Shown: positions 5,896 through 15,200 of the stretch, in pieces | How the letters are laid out: each line of letters starts with the position of its first letter | How positions within the stretch are numbered: the stretch's first letter is position 1 | Assembly (NCBI GenBank): GCA_039183635.1 | Contig: JBCDBL010000079.1 | Span: forward strand, 1 to 20,233 | Length of the DNA stretch: 20,233 bases | From: JBCDBL01 sp039183635 | GTDB lineage: Bacteria; Pseudomonadota; Alphaproteobacteria; Caulobacterales; Parvularculaceae | Reading direction: 5' to 3' | Position numbers and translations under genes: made by a program | Notes under the pieces: generated by a model | The model's database searches: none | What the model saw: the letters and a program-made list of their open reading frames with translations, nothing else | Told to the model about the DNA's origin: nothing

Positions 5896-8193
5896 TTAGT
5901 TCGGTTCGCATCCCCGGCCAACCTTATCCAGGCGTATGCTATGGAAGGTGTCCGACCTGACGAATTTTTCAATCTCCAACCAGCGCTCCGAAACTGTTTT
6001 GGTGCCGTGTAGATCGACCAATTTCTGCGCCGTGGGGTGTCCCAGGTTTGCAGCTTCAACCAGCCAAGCATCAGCCCTCTGAAGGTTTTCCGGAATATCG
6101 CAAAGCTCATAGCTGCTCTTGACGGTCGCTGTGCCGTAAGCCAGCGCCAGATTGTACTTTGCATTGATATTGCTGCGCCTGGATGCTTCTTTCAGCCAGT
6201 TGAGGCCGGCATCGGTGTTTTGCACAACGCCAAGTCCGGTGAGGTACATCAGACCCAGCGTATTCATGGACTGCGGATCGTCTTTTATTTCCGCGGCGCT
6301 GCAAAACAGATAAACGGTTTCGATCGGCGTCAAGTCGCCGGTTTGGCTAAAACCGTATCCCCGCTGGAAATCGCGGACCGCCTGGCGGGTCATCGGTCCG
6401 TACTTGCCGTCGATGTTTCCGTCATAATATCCATGGGCGCTCAGCGCTCTTTGGCGAGCGTAGAGACCAATTACACGGGTTTTATCCTCCTCGTCCGCCT
6501 CGACTTCCGCCCGCGCGTCGTCATCTGCGTCCTTCGATGCTTCCCGCGAGATGCGGGCCAGGCTGCTGCGCGTGTATTCGCAGGTGAGGTTCAGAGCCTG
6601 TAAAAGACGTGCGGATTGACGGGCCGCTTCCGCCTGGCAACGCCGACCGATATCGGTTGACCGCTGCAGGAATTTTCGCGCCTCCATAATGTTGCCGGCG
6701 GCCAGATACGCCTCGCCAATCTTAAGGTTGGACAAAGCAATGTCTCGGCAGGCGAGTGCATCAAGGCGTCCCGGGCATTCCTGGCCAGGGGCGAGGTCAT
6801 CGCAGTTATTCAAGCCGTCGTCCGCCTGCGACGATAGTTGGCCGGCTTGGCCGCCTGGATTGTTTCTAAAATATTGCGACCCTTGCGCCCCGCCAGGCAC
6901 GCCGCCGATGGTGGGATCTCCAAGCACGACGCCGAATTCCGTGGGCGGCAACAGCATGACCCGGATGAGCTCTTCGTATGTGGGCCAGGGGCGGCCGTCG
7001 CTTATGAACCGCTCAATAAATCTGTTATTGGTCAGATATTTGATGCGCTGCTGCAGCGTCTCGCCATAGCAATGGTCGCGTATGCCGCCCGGCGCCAGTT
7101 GTCCGCGTTTCTTCAAATGCTCCGCCGCGTCGCGTTCATAGGCTTCCCGTTCAACCCGGCTCAAAGATCCAACCGTGGCGATATAGCCTTGCCATTGCAG
7201 CGCTTCGGTCACATCGCACAAAAGAGCGATGTGCATATTCTTGTAAGCCTCGCCGTAATTCGCCGCCTGAACAATGAAATCGTTCTGGAATTCAGGGTGA
7301 TGGTCCAAAAACGGGGGCGGTGAATTTGTCGGATATCCTGGATACTTGGAATCCATGGCTGCATCGCCGAGATAAAGCAACCCAAGTCGAAAATAACCTT
7401 CCCGGCCGTTCAGGCGGTGTAGCTCGATAAAATTACTTTGCGCCTGCGTACGGTCGTTTTCAGACAGATCAAGGTCTTCGAAGAGTTCACGACCGTCAAA
7501 ATCACCGTTCGACCCCGCGATGAGAAAATGAATGCCCGCCTCAACAGGGCGTCCATCCTCGTCGTTCCTTTTCTTTTCTTTCTCGTAGAGCCCAAGTAAA
7601 ATATTGTCCGTATTCAGAAGCGACGCGCTCTTTTTAGAGTACGATACGTCCAGAGCTCTGAATTTATTTTCAAGCACGGCGGCTCTATGGGTCTGTGACA
7701 CCCAATCCGATAAAACGCTCTGTTCCGTGATAATCGGGTCGCCGATGGGTTTTCCAAAGGCCCGCGCCGATGGATCGTCGCAGTCATTGCGCAAAATATT
7801 TACGCAAATCCAGTCACGGTAGGTATCGTATTGAACAGTGGGAAGTCGTTTGATCTGGGATACGAATAAAGCGAACAGTACGATGAACCAGAAGAACAGG
7901 AAGCTTAGCCAGCCGAGAGCCGTTCGCGGCCATATACCGCGGCGATTTTTCTCTCGAAAGGATACGCTATCCTTTTCGTCTTCTTTTATCTCGACATCGA
8001 CTTTGCGGGCATATGAGACTGTATCCGGCTCGTTCTCATGGTCGATAAGGCGAGCTTCATCGCCGCCGCCATCTTCCATAGCCTCGTCTTCAGGGGGCGC
8101 GGCAGAGCCCTCGACGACCTCAGCATCACTCTGAGCGTTCTCGACCTCTTCGGAATCTTTATTCCGCTTCGAACGCCGGCCCCACAACCCCAT
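5896..8193 (-). CDS. Single-pass membrane protein with peptidoglycan-binding and Sel1/TPR-like periplasmic domain
   Basis: A 765-residue protein with no exact relative I can name. Layout: a strongly acidic cytoplasmic N-terminus (about 1-90, with a basic GRRSKRNK start); one transmembrane helix (about 93-114, LSFLFFWFIVLFALFV); and a large periplasmic part. The latter has helical TPR/Sel1-like stretches (FRLGLLYLGD near 270; NLKIGEAYLAAGNIMEARKFLQ near 490-510), an acidic linker, a PG_binding_1 domain (about 573-631, YYDGNIDGKYGPMTRQAVRDFQ), then Sel1-like repeats (NTLGLMYLTGLGV and ADAWLVEAANLGHPTAQKL, about 640-726). About twelve cysteines lie in the periplasmic part. The ATG at 8193 is preferred: GGGGG lies just upstream, while the longer frame to 8250 starts with GTG and lacks a ribosome-binding site. 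It heads a unit with two lipoproteins. PodJ-type polarity proteins combine the same domains, so a scaffold role at the cell wall is an inference. Confidence 0.88.
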   Translation of the reverse strand: MGLWGRRSKRNKDSEEVENAQSDAEVVEGSAAPPEDEAMEDGGGDEARLIDHENEPDTVSYARKVDVEIKEDEKDSVSFREKNRRGIWPRTALGWLSFLFFWFIVLFALFVSQIKRLPTVQYDTYRDWICVNILRNDCDDPSARAFGKPIGDPIITEQSVLSDWVSQTHRAAVLENKFRALDVSYSKKSASLLNTDNILLGLYEKEKKRNDEDGRPVEAGIHFLIAGSNGDFDGRELFEDLDLSENDRTQAQSNFIELHRLNGREGYFRLGLLYLGDAAMDSKYPGYPTNSPPPFLDHHPEFQNDFIVQAANYGEAYKNMHIALLCDVTEALQWQGYIATVGSLSRVEREAYERDAAEHLKKRGQLAPGGIRDHCYGETLQQRIKYLTNNRFIERFISDGRPWPTYEELIRVMLLPPTEFGVVLGDPTIGGVPGGAQGSQYFRNNPGGQAGQLSSQADDGLNNCDDLAPGQECPGRLDALACRDIALSNLKIGEAYLAAGNIMEARKFLQRSTDIGRRCQAEAARQSARLLQALNLTCEYTRSSLARISREASKDADDDARAEVEADEEDKTRVIGLYARQRALSAHGYYDGNIDGKYGPMTRQAVRDFQRGYGFSQTGDLTPIETVYLFCSAAEIKDDPQSMNTLGLMYLTGLGVVQNTDAGLNWLKEASRRSNINAKYNLALAYGTATVKSSYELCDIPENLQRADAWLVEAANLGHPTAQKLVDLHGTKTVSERWLEIEKFVRSDTFHSIRLDKVGRGCEPN

Positions 8194-8504
8194 AGTACCC
8201 CCGTCGGTGTCACGGCGAAGACATAGGCTTTCAAAGCCCGAAATCTTCACAGTTTAAGCAAACGCGTCTTCTCAGCCTAAGTTTAGCGCCAAGACGCCGC
8301 CACGTTAACTATTCGCCTCACTCTAAAATAAGAATTTTTTGCATGCTTGTATATGCGTGATTTTCATTCGAAATTTTGCACTGCAATCATCCTCGAAATC
8401 ATTTTTCGATGGTTGCGCCGCCGCGCGACGATTTCTCGGAAAAGACGATTTCTTGAATAAAAAACAAGCCCCTGCGCGTCCCCTAATCTCAAAAATGCAG
8501 TCTT

Positions 8505-8525
8505 GAATACTCGTGAAGAGTATTC
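8505..8525. repeat. Perfect 8-bp inverted repeat
   Basis: GAATACTC (8505-8512) and GAGTATTC (8518-8525) are exact reverse complements around a five-base spacer GTGAA. It could be an operator or an RNA hairpin. There is no T-run, so it is not an obvious terminator for the ligase gene. Confidence 0.6.
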
Positions 8526-8553
8526 CTAATCATGCGCGTGTTCCCCAATTCCA

Positions 8554-8596
8554 GTTTAACCTTAGCAGAACTATGCAGAAGGTTAAACATGGTTAA
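8554..8596. promoter_or_regulatory. Inverted repeat with adjacent TTAACCAT (CtrA half-site-like) motif
   Basis: GTTTAACC (8554-8561) and GGTTAAAC (8581-8588) form an 8-bp inverted repeat with a 19-base spacer. Next to the right arm, the minus strand reads TTAACCAT (8596 to 8589) followed closely by TTTAACC. TTAACCAT is the described half-site of the alphaproteobacterial cell-cycle regulator CtrA. The two TTAA blocks at 8583-8586 and 8593-8596 are six bases apart, whereas the full CtrA consensus has seven, so this is at most a variant site. It lies about 400 bases upstream of the start at 8193. Confidence 0.3.
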
Positions 8597-8673
8597 TGCT
8601 CTAGGAATATGACAGCTGGATGACATCGGCATGGGATTGAACTTCAAGCTTTGAATGCTCAGCGCCTATAGCG

Positions 8674-10281
8674 TTACATGTTTGCCAAAAGCGTTTCGAG
8701 GGTCTCAATTCTATCGGCGTCCCGGGCTGGTTTGTCCCACCTTAACCGCGATATGCGCGGAAACCGCATGGCGAGGCCGGACTTGTGTCGAGGGGAGCGA
8801 TTAAGGCCTTCAAATGCGATTTCCAGCACCAGTCCGTCTTCCGGGGTGGCGCGCACCTCGCGCACCGGGCCGTATCTGTTTGTCGTATTTGTACGGACAA
8901 ATTTATCGATCTGTTTCAGCTCTTCATCGGTGAATCCGAAATAGGCTTTGCCCACCGGCACAAGCGCCTCGCCGTTTTCCTCTTCGCGCCACACGCCGAA
9001 AGTATAATCGGAATAATATGACGATCGTTTGCCGTGGCCCCGTTGGGCGTACATCAAGACGGCGTCGATAAGAAACGGATCGCGCTTCCATTTCCACCAC
9101 AACCCTTTTGGACGTCCGGGAACATATGCGGCGTCTTTGCGTTTCAGCATCAATCCCTCAACCGCTGCAAGGGGCGGGTCGGCCCGCAAATCCGCGAGCC
9201 CGTCCCAGGTTTCAAACGCAACGCCGGGGGACAGGTCGGTGCGCGCCGGCGCAACGGCGCCGAGCCAATGGGCGAGGCGGGCGCGGCGTTCTGAGAACGG
9301 CAAAGCGCGCAGATCCTCGCCGTTCAAGGCGAGAAGGTCGTAGGCGCGAATGAAGGCCGGGTGAGCCGTCAGCAGCTTTTTGGAGACGGTTTTGCGGTTG
9401 AGGCGCTTTTGAAGATCGGAAAACGGCGCCACGGTATAGCCCTCTGTTGACGGATCATAGACCAGCAGTTCGCCGTCGATGGTTGCGTCGAAGTCGAGGG
9501 CGTCCATAATATCGGGAAACGCCTTTGAAATATCCTCGCCGGTGCGGCTGTAGAGCCGCCGCGCGCCTTTATCCCCCACAGCTTGCACCCGCACGCCGTC
9601 CCATTTCCATTCTGCGATAAAGTCCGCCGGCTTGAGGTTTTTAAAATCCTTGTCGTCAATTGGATGGGCGAGCATTGGCGGGCGAAACGGCGCAAGGGCG
9701 TCGGAAACCGGCTTCTCGCCGCGCCCTTCCAGCCACGCAAAAAGATCCGTATAGGGCGCCTTAAGGCCGTACCAAAGCTCCTCGATCTCCAAAACATCCT
9801 TTTCGCCGAAGGCCGCCAACGCGGTTTTCACAAGTCGCGCGCCGACGCCGATGCGCAGCCCCCCGGTGACGAGCTTCAGCAGGGCCCAACGCCCTGAAGC
9901 ATCAAGGGCGTCGAGCCAGCCTTCCACAAGACCGACGCCTTCCCCGCGCCCAGCGGATGTCAATCGTTCAACGATGTCCCCAAGACCTGGAACGGCGTTC
10001 GCCCCTGGACGCGCCGGCCAGATCAGCGATATCGTTTCCGCCATATCGCCCACGTAATCATAGGACAGATCATAAAGCACGGGGTCTGTTCGTGCTTTGA
10101 CGAGATCGCGCAGCATCGCAGGCTTGACGGATTTTATGTCGAGCGCGCCCGTGAGCGCCGCCACGGCCCAGCCGCGATCCGGGTCCGGCGTTGTTGCGAC
10201 ATAATCTTGTACCAGGCGCAGTTTGCCATTGCGCTGTGGCGTGAGGACCAAACGGTCGAGAAGAGCGGCGAAACGGTTCAT
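8674..10281 (-). CDS. ATP-dependent DNA ligase (bacterial LigB/LigC-like, 'ligase-associated' family)
   Basis: A 535-residue ligase that seals nicks using ATP. The adenylation motif I is EWKWDGVR with the nucleotidyl Lys at residue 226. Further ligase marks are RLYSRTGEDIS (III), DATIDGELLVYD (IIIa), AVEGLMLKRKDAAYVPGRP (IV) and WWKWKRDP (V), then an OB-fold ending in SGLAMRFPRISRLRWDKP. The N-terminal 200 residues are the helical DNA-binding domain. The start MNRFAALLDRLV at 10281 matches the usual start of this family. A frame extending 14 codons to 10323 is possible; neither start has a clear ribosome-binding site. In many bacteria this ligase is clustered with an exonuclease, an Lhr-like DEXH helicase and a phosphoesterase. 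None of these is on either side here. It is divergent from the AbgT-like gene, with about 100 bases between. A repair role is known for the family; the in vivo role here is inferred. Confidence 0.93.
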   Translation of the reverse strand: MNRFAALLDRLVLTPQRNGKLRLVQDYVATTPDPDRGWAVAALTGALDIKSVKPAMLRDLVKARTDPVLYDLSYDYVGDMAETISLIWPARPGANAVPGLGDIVERLTSAGRGEGVGLVEGWLDALDASGRWALLKLVTGGLRIGVGARLVKTALAAFGEKDVLEIEELWYGLKAPYTDLFAWLEGRGEKPVSDALAPFRPPMLAHPIDDKDFKNLKPADFIAEWKWDGVRVQAVGDKGARRLYSRTGEDISKAFPDIMDALDFDATIDGELLVYDPSTEGYTVAPFSDLQKRLNRKTVSKKLLTAHPAFIRAYDLLALNGEDLRALPFSERRARLAHWLGAVAPARTDLSPGVAFETWDGLADLRADPPLAAVEGLMLKRKDAAYVPGRPKGLWWKWKRDPFLIDAVLMYAQRGHGKRSSYYSDYTFGVWREEENGEALVPVGKAYFGFTDEELKQIDKFVRTNTTNRYGPVREVRATPEDGLVLEIAFEGLNRSPRHKSGLAMRFPRISRLRWDKPARDADRIETLETLLANM

Positions 10282-10383
10282 AGAGTACAAAACATAGCGC
10301 GCGCTGTTGGTTCCATTCGACATTTGCGGTGATTTTTCTAAACTGCCGTTTTTTATAACAGATTTTGGGCGGAGGGTTCAGGT

Positions 10384-11940
10384 ATGGCGGAAACGGCCGG
10401 GGCGGGCGTCGAGGCGCCGCGAAAGGGCGTGCTGGGATGGATAGAGCGGACCGGTAATGCGTTGCCGGACCCGGCGATGATTTTCTTCTGGCTTATCCTC
10501 GCCCTTGTCGTGGTGAGCGTGTTGGCTTCGGCTTTGGGGCTTTCGGCTGAGAACCCGGTCACTAAAGAGCTGATGGCCGCCAAAAGCCTTCTGGATGCAG
10601 AGCAGGTCAGGCGCGTTTTGGTTGAAATGCCGACGACGCTGACCGGCTTTGCGCCTCTCGGCTATGTCCTGGTCGTGATGCTGGGCGCCGGCGTTGCTGA
10701 ACGCACGGGGCTGTTCGCCGCCGGCATGCGCGCCGGCGTTAATCGCGCGCCCAAGTCGCTGTTGACGCCTACGGTGGCGTTTGTCGCCATGATGAGCAAT
10801 CTCGCCGCCGATGCGGCCTATGTGGTTCTCGTGCCGCTCGCCGGGGTCATTTATGCTGCAGCTGGTCGCCATCCCATCGCCGGGATCGCCGCTTCTTTCG
10901 CAGCGGTGTCCGGCGGGTTTTCCGCGAACCTTTTACCCGGACAGCTTGACGCCTTGCTGCTCGGCATTACTGAGCCGGCCGCACAGATCCTTGTTTCCGA
11001 TTGGAGCGCGAACATCGCCGGTAACTGGTACTTCATCGCGGCGATGTTCTTTTTATATATTCCCGTTGTCTGGTTCGTTACGGATCGGATTATCGAACCG
11101 CGCCTCGGCGGTTGGTCTGCGCCTAAGGGCGCCGGCCTCGACAGTTTGTCCGACAGCGCTTTATCTGAAAAAGAACGCAAAGGTCTTGTGTACGCTGGGG
11201 TTGCGATCGGCCTGTTGGTGCTTTTATGGGCCTGGTTGGGGTTCGGGCCAGGCGCGCCGTTGCGCGATATGGCGGCGGATCCGGCGTACCAGTTGAGCCC
11301 TTTTTATAAATCGCTCGTGGCTTTTTTCTTTTTGCTGTTTTTGGGGACGGGCGTCGCCTACGGCGTCGGCGCAGGCACGGTTAAAACCCATCGGGACGTC
11401 ATTGAGATGATGTCGAAAGCGATGGGCGATATGGGATATTACATTGTCCTCGCCTTTGCGGCGGCCCATTTCGTCGCCCTGTTCAATTGGTCCAATCTAG
11501 GCATCATCATGGCCATCAACGGCGCTAACGCGATTGAGGCCTCGGGCATGCCGGCCCCCATATTGCTTGTGTTCATCATCCTGCTGGGCGGGACGGTGAA
11601 CCTTTTCGTCGGTTCGGCGAGTGCAAAATGGGCGTTGCTGGCGCCGATACTCGTGCCAATGCTCATGTTGACCGGTATCAGCCCTGAAATGACGACGGCG
11701 GCTTATCGCGTCGGCGACTCGGCGACCAATATCCTGACGCCGCTGATGGTCTATTTTCCCCTGGCGCTGACATTTTGTCAGCGCTGGCGAGCTGATTTCG
11801 GTCTCGGCTCTTTGATGGCGACGATGACGCCCTATGGGCTGTGGATGCTAGCCGTCGGCGCGGTGATGACGTTCTTCTGGGTGCTGTTGGGGCTGCCCCT
11901 TGGACCTGGCGCGGTCATCGGATACGAGCTGCCGTCCTAA
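10384..11940 (+). CDS. AbgT family transporter
   Basis: A 518-residue polytopic inner-membrane protein, close to E. coli AbgT (508). The opening GVLGWIERTGNALPDPAMIFFWLI is characteristic, followed by about a dozen hydrophobic segments. Family-typical stretches are PLGYVLVVMLGAGVAERTGLF, the helix-hairpin region with MMSNLAADAAYVVLVPLAG and GGFSANLLPGQLDALL, and near the end LFVGSASAKWALLAPILVPM and YRVGDSATNILTPLMVYFPL. E. coli AbgT takes up p-aminobenzoyl-glutamate, while the characterised MtrF and YdaH members export p-aminobenzoate and sulfonamides with proton antiport. Which applies here cannot be told. The ATG is preceded by GGAGG at a good distance. The gene is divergent from the ligase. 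No folate-related hydrolase gene is adjacent, unlike the E. coli abgABT operon. Its stop codon abuts a tandem palindromic repeat. Confidence 0.93.
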   Translation: MAETAGAGVEAPRKGVLGWIERTGNALPDPAMIFFWLILALVVVSVLASALGLSAENPVTKELMAAKSLLDAEQVRRVLVEMPTTLTGFAPLGYVLVVMLGAGVAERTGLFAAGMRAGVNRAPKSLLTPTVAFVAMMSNLAADAAYVVLVPLAGVIYAAAGRHPIAGIAASFAAVSGGFSANLLPGQLDALLLGITEPAAQILVSDWSANIAGNWYFIAAMFFLYIPVVWFVTDRIIEPRLGGWSAPKGAGLDSLSDSALSEKERKGLVYAGVAIGLLVLLWAWLGFGPGAPLRDMAADPAYQLSPFYKSLVAFFFLLFLGTGVAYGVGAGTVKTHRDVIEMMSKAMGDMGYYIVLAFAAAHFVALFNWSNLGIIMAINGANAIEASGMPAPILLVFIILLGGTVNLFVGSASAKWALLAPILVPMLMLTGISPEMTTAAYRVGDSATNILTPLMVYFPLALTFCQRWRADFGLGSLMATMTPYGLWMLAVGAVMTFFWVLLGLPLGPGAVIGYELPS

Positions 11941-12147
11941 AGCGTTTCCAGGTGAAGTGGCATCCGGTTCGCCGTCCGGAAACGCGTTAGACCAAAAAAG
12001 CGTTTCCAGGCGAAGTGGCATCCGGTTCGCCGTCCGGAAACGCGTTAGACCAAAAAAGCGTTTCCAGGCGAAGTGGCATCCGGTTCGCCGTCCGGAAACG
12101 CGTTAGACCAAAAAAGCGTTTCCAGGCGAAGTGTCATTCGGTTCGCC
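11941..12147. repeat. Tandem array of a 58-base palindromic (REP-like) element, 3.6 copies
   Basis: Copies begin at 11941, 11999, 12057 and 12115, each 58 bases apart. Copies 2 and 3 are identical, copy 1 differs at one base (GGTGAA for GGCGAA), and copy 4 is truncated after 33 bases with two changes. Each full unit folds with outer arms GCGTTTCC/GGAAACGC and inner arms GGCGAA/TTCGCC around the 11-base loop GTGGCATCCGG, leaving a four-base bulge GTCC on the right. A tail GTTAGACCAAAAA separates the hairpins. The change in copy 1 keeps pairing as a G-T wobble. The array starts directly after the TAA of the AbgT-like gene and fills the space to the convergent RND permease gene. It resembles palindromic elements common in alphaproteobacterial intergenic DNA. 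It shares architecture with the element at 1672-1724. Confidence 0.9.
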
Positions 12148-12210
12148 ATTGTGATGGAGGCGTGCGATCGCCTGGCGGTTTGACTGTGGGGCCCGGCAAG
12201 ATGCAGGGCG

Positions 12211-15200
12211 TTATTCCGCCGGATACGGAAGGTGTTTTTCACGCCGACGCGACAAGGCGCGTTTTGCATCCGAATGCAGCATATGCAGGGTCGGTATCAA
12301 AAATAAAATCACGAACGTTGAAAACACCGTTCCAAAGCTGAGCGCGATCGCGAGGGGGACAAGGAACAGCGCCTGAACCGAAGTTTCAAACAGCATCGGC
12401 GTAAGCCCGGCCGTGGTCGTAATGGAAGTCAGGACGATGGGCCGGAACCGGGATACGGTCGCGTTGACGATGGCGTCGGCGTCAGTCGCGCCGTCGGCTC
12501 GCATTTCGTTATACCGTTTGGTCAGCACCAGGGCGCCGTTCACCACCAGCCCGCAAAGCGCAATCATGCCGTAAACAGACGAGGACGACAGGTTGTGCCC
12601 CATGATGATGTGGCCGGCGATTGCTGCGGCGACAGACGCTGGGATCGTCAGCATGACGACAGCCCCTTGAGTGTAACTTCTGAACAGGGACGCCATCAGC
12701 GCGTAAATAATCACGATCATGCCGGCAAGCCCGCTTAGGATCGCGCCCAAAGCCTCGTTGCGGCCGCGCCGGCCGCCAAAGCCGGAATCGATGTCGTAGG
12801 TCAGCCCTGGGTATTTCAGGGCGATGGCGGGCAGCGCTTCGGCGCCGATCTCGGACATAATAAGGCCCGGGCTCGCCCCGGATTTTAAATCGACGCCGCC
12901 GGTCACGCGAATGACCCTTTGGCCGTCCTCGCGGTTGATCGATGTAAAGGCGCGGGTGTTGTCGAAATGCGCGGCCTGGGACAGCGGGATCTCAATTCCG
13001 GTTGGTGTACGGACGATAAAGTCGGCGAGGGAGGAGACGCTGTCCCGTTCCGCCTGGGGCAGCCGGACCATGACTTTCACCTCGTTGCCGTCGCGCAGCA
13101 TGCGCAACGCCTCGGCGCCGAAGCCCGCGGCCCGTAGCTGTCGGCCAAGTCCGTTTTCGGTGAGGCCGAGGGCGCGGGCCTCGTCCGTCAGGGTGAAGCG
13201 TATCTGGCGTTTGCCCTCGGTGACGCCGTCGCTCACCTCCACGACGCCGCTGAAGCTGCGCATCGTGTTCGCCAGCTCCCGGGCGGCGTCCTCCAGAATG
13301 CCGTTGGACGGGTGCGAAAGGTTCACTCTGAGCGCTTTGCCCGCGCCTGGACCCACCAGGAAATCAAACGTTAGAGTTTTAATGCTCGGCAGCGGTCCGA
13401 TTTCGCGGCGCCAGGTCCGCGTGAAATCGTCTTGTGTAAACGCGCGCTCCCCCGACGCGAAGGAGAACGTTACTTCTGCTTCAGTGTAGTCGCGTCCGCC
13501 GCCCTCAATGGACCAGCTTTCCAAAGCCTCGCGTCCGCCCGGCAACTGGTCGATCGCTCTGAGGCCCGCCGTTTCGATGTGCTTGGCGATGGCGAGGGTT
13601 TCGGCGAAGGTGGCGTCCGTCGGCATCGTTAGTTCTGCATCGATGCTGTTGCTCGGGATGCGGGGGCGCCATTGCAGCTCGATCCGCCCGGATTGGTTCC
13701 ACGCGCCGATCAGCACGATAAAACCTGCAAACAGAACAAGGGTGACGTAACGGTGAGACAATGACCAGGCGAGGGTCTTGCGAAACGGTCCGTCCCGTAA
13801 CCGGTCGAGGCTTTTCGCAACGCCTTCCCGGAAGGTCGAAACCCTGGCCATGGGGGCGTAGAGCCTGGCGGCGAGGCCGGCTGCTTGCGTTTTCGGCTTG
13901 CCTTTTGCGTTAAGATGCGCGGGCAGAATGAGCAGCGCTTCAATGAGCGACACAAAAAACACGATGCAGGCGACGATCGGCATCGAGATCAGGAACTGCC
14001 CCGTTTCTCCGGGCACCATCATAAGCGGGATGAACGCAATGATATTGGTGCCCACCGCGAACAGAACCGGCACCGTCATTTCCCTGACGCCGTCGACGAC
14101 GGCGCGGTTGACCGGCAGTCCCGCCTCGGTCTTTGCGTAAATATTCTCCCCGACGATGATCGCGTCATCCACCACGATGCCGAGGGTGAGGATGAACGCG
14201 AACATCGAGATCATGTTGATGCTGATGTCGAGGGGCAGAAGGATCGTGAAAGATCCTATAAAGACGATGGGAATAGACAGCGCGACCCAGAACGCCAGGC
14301 GTAGGTTCAAAAACAGGCCCAACGTGATGATGACGAGGATCAGGCCGATGACGCCGTTTTTCACAAGCGTCGACATGCGGGCCTTGTACACGTCTGCGAA
14401 ATTGCGCGTGACGACGACTTCGACGCCCTCCGGCAAGGTTTCGTTAAATTGCGCGACATAAGCCATGACTTCTTTCGCAAGCTCTATCGGCTCGCCGGTT
14501 TCCGCTTGCAGAAGCCTTAAGCGCATGCCGGGCTTGCCATTGAAGCGGAAGTAAGAGGCGCCTTCCTCAAACCCGTCGACCACCTTGGCGATGTCCTGGA
14601 CGAAGACTTTCGAACCGTCCGCATCGGTTTTTAAGGGAATGTCGCCAAACTCCAGCCCTCGCTCCCGGCGGCCTTCCGTGCGCAGTAAAAATTCGCCGTC
14701 CGCCGTTTCAAGGCCCCCGGCCGGCACGTCCCTGGCCGCCGCGCGCACGCGGCCTGCGACATCTTCCAAAGTAAGGTTCAAGGCGCGCAATCGTTCTTCC
14801 GGGATCTCAATGCTGATTTCCGGCGCGCGGCGACCGCTGGATTGCACTTGGGCGACGCTTTCCAGATTCAATAAGTCGTTACGCATCCGTTCGGTAAGCG
14901 CGAACAAATCCGCTTCAGGAATATTTCCGATGATTGCAAGGTCGACTATAGATCGCGACCGTTGTTGAAGCTCAACGCGCGCGGGCTCCGCATCGTCGGG
15001 AAACGAGGTGATGCGGTCGACGCCGTTGCGAATGTCCTGGCTTAAACGGTCCGGATCGACGCCGTCGGACAATTCGGCGCTGACGTAGCCGCGGCCCTCA
15101 TTGGCGGAGGAGGTGACGCTTGTGATGCCGGAAATCGAGCGCAGTTCGCTTTCAATGGCGAGAACGACGCCTTCCTCCACCTCTTCCGGGCTTGCGCCGG

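Larger units (their letters stand above)
8194..8673. other. 480-base gene-free region upstream of the envelope operon
   Basis: No convincing ORF or RNA gene. It lies between the end of the ligase gene and the start of the large membrane-protein gene, both on the minus strand, and should contain the promoter of the envelope operon. Visible features are an AT-rich stretch near 8320-8345, inverted repeat GAATACTC/GAGTATTC (8505-8525), inverted repeat GTTTAACC/GGTTAAAC (8554-8588), and a TTAACCAT motif on the minus strand at 8589-8596. Confidence 0.7.

Noticed and set aside
5896..8250. The longer GTG start of the large membrane protein
   Set aside because: No ribosome-binding site precedes the GTG, whereas the ATG at 8193 has one; the extra 19 residues add nothing recognisable.
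11941..12147. Regularly spaced repeats as a possible CRISPR array
   Set aside because: The whole 58-base unit repeats without variable spacers, is strongly palindromic, and has no cas genes nearby.
11900..12341. Plus-strand ORFs with a repeated Lys/Arg-rich peptide
   Set aside because: They are translations of the palindromic DNA repeats, with no ribosome-binding site and no family resemblance.
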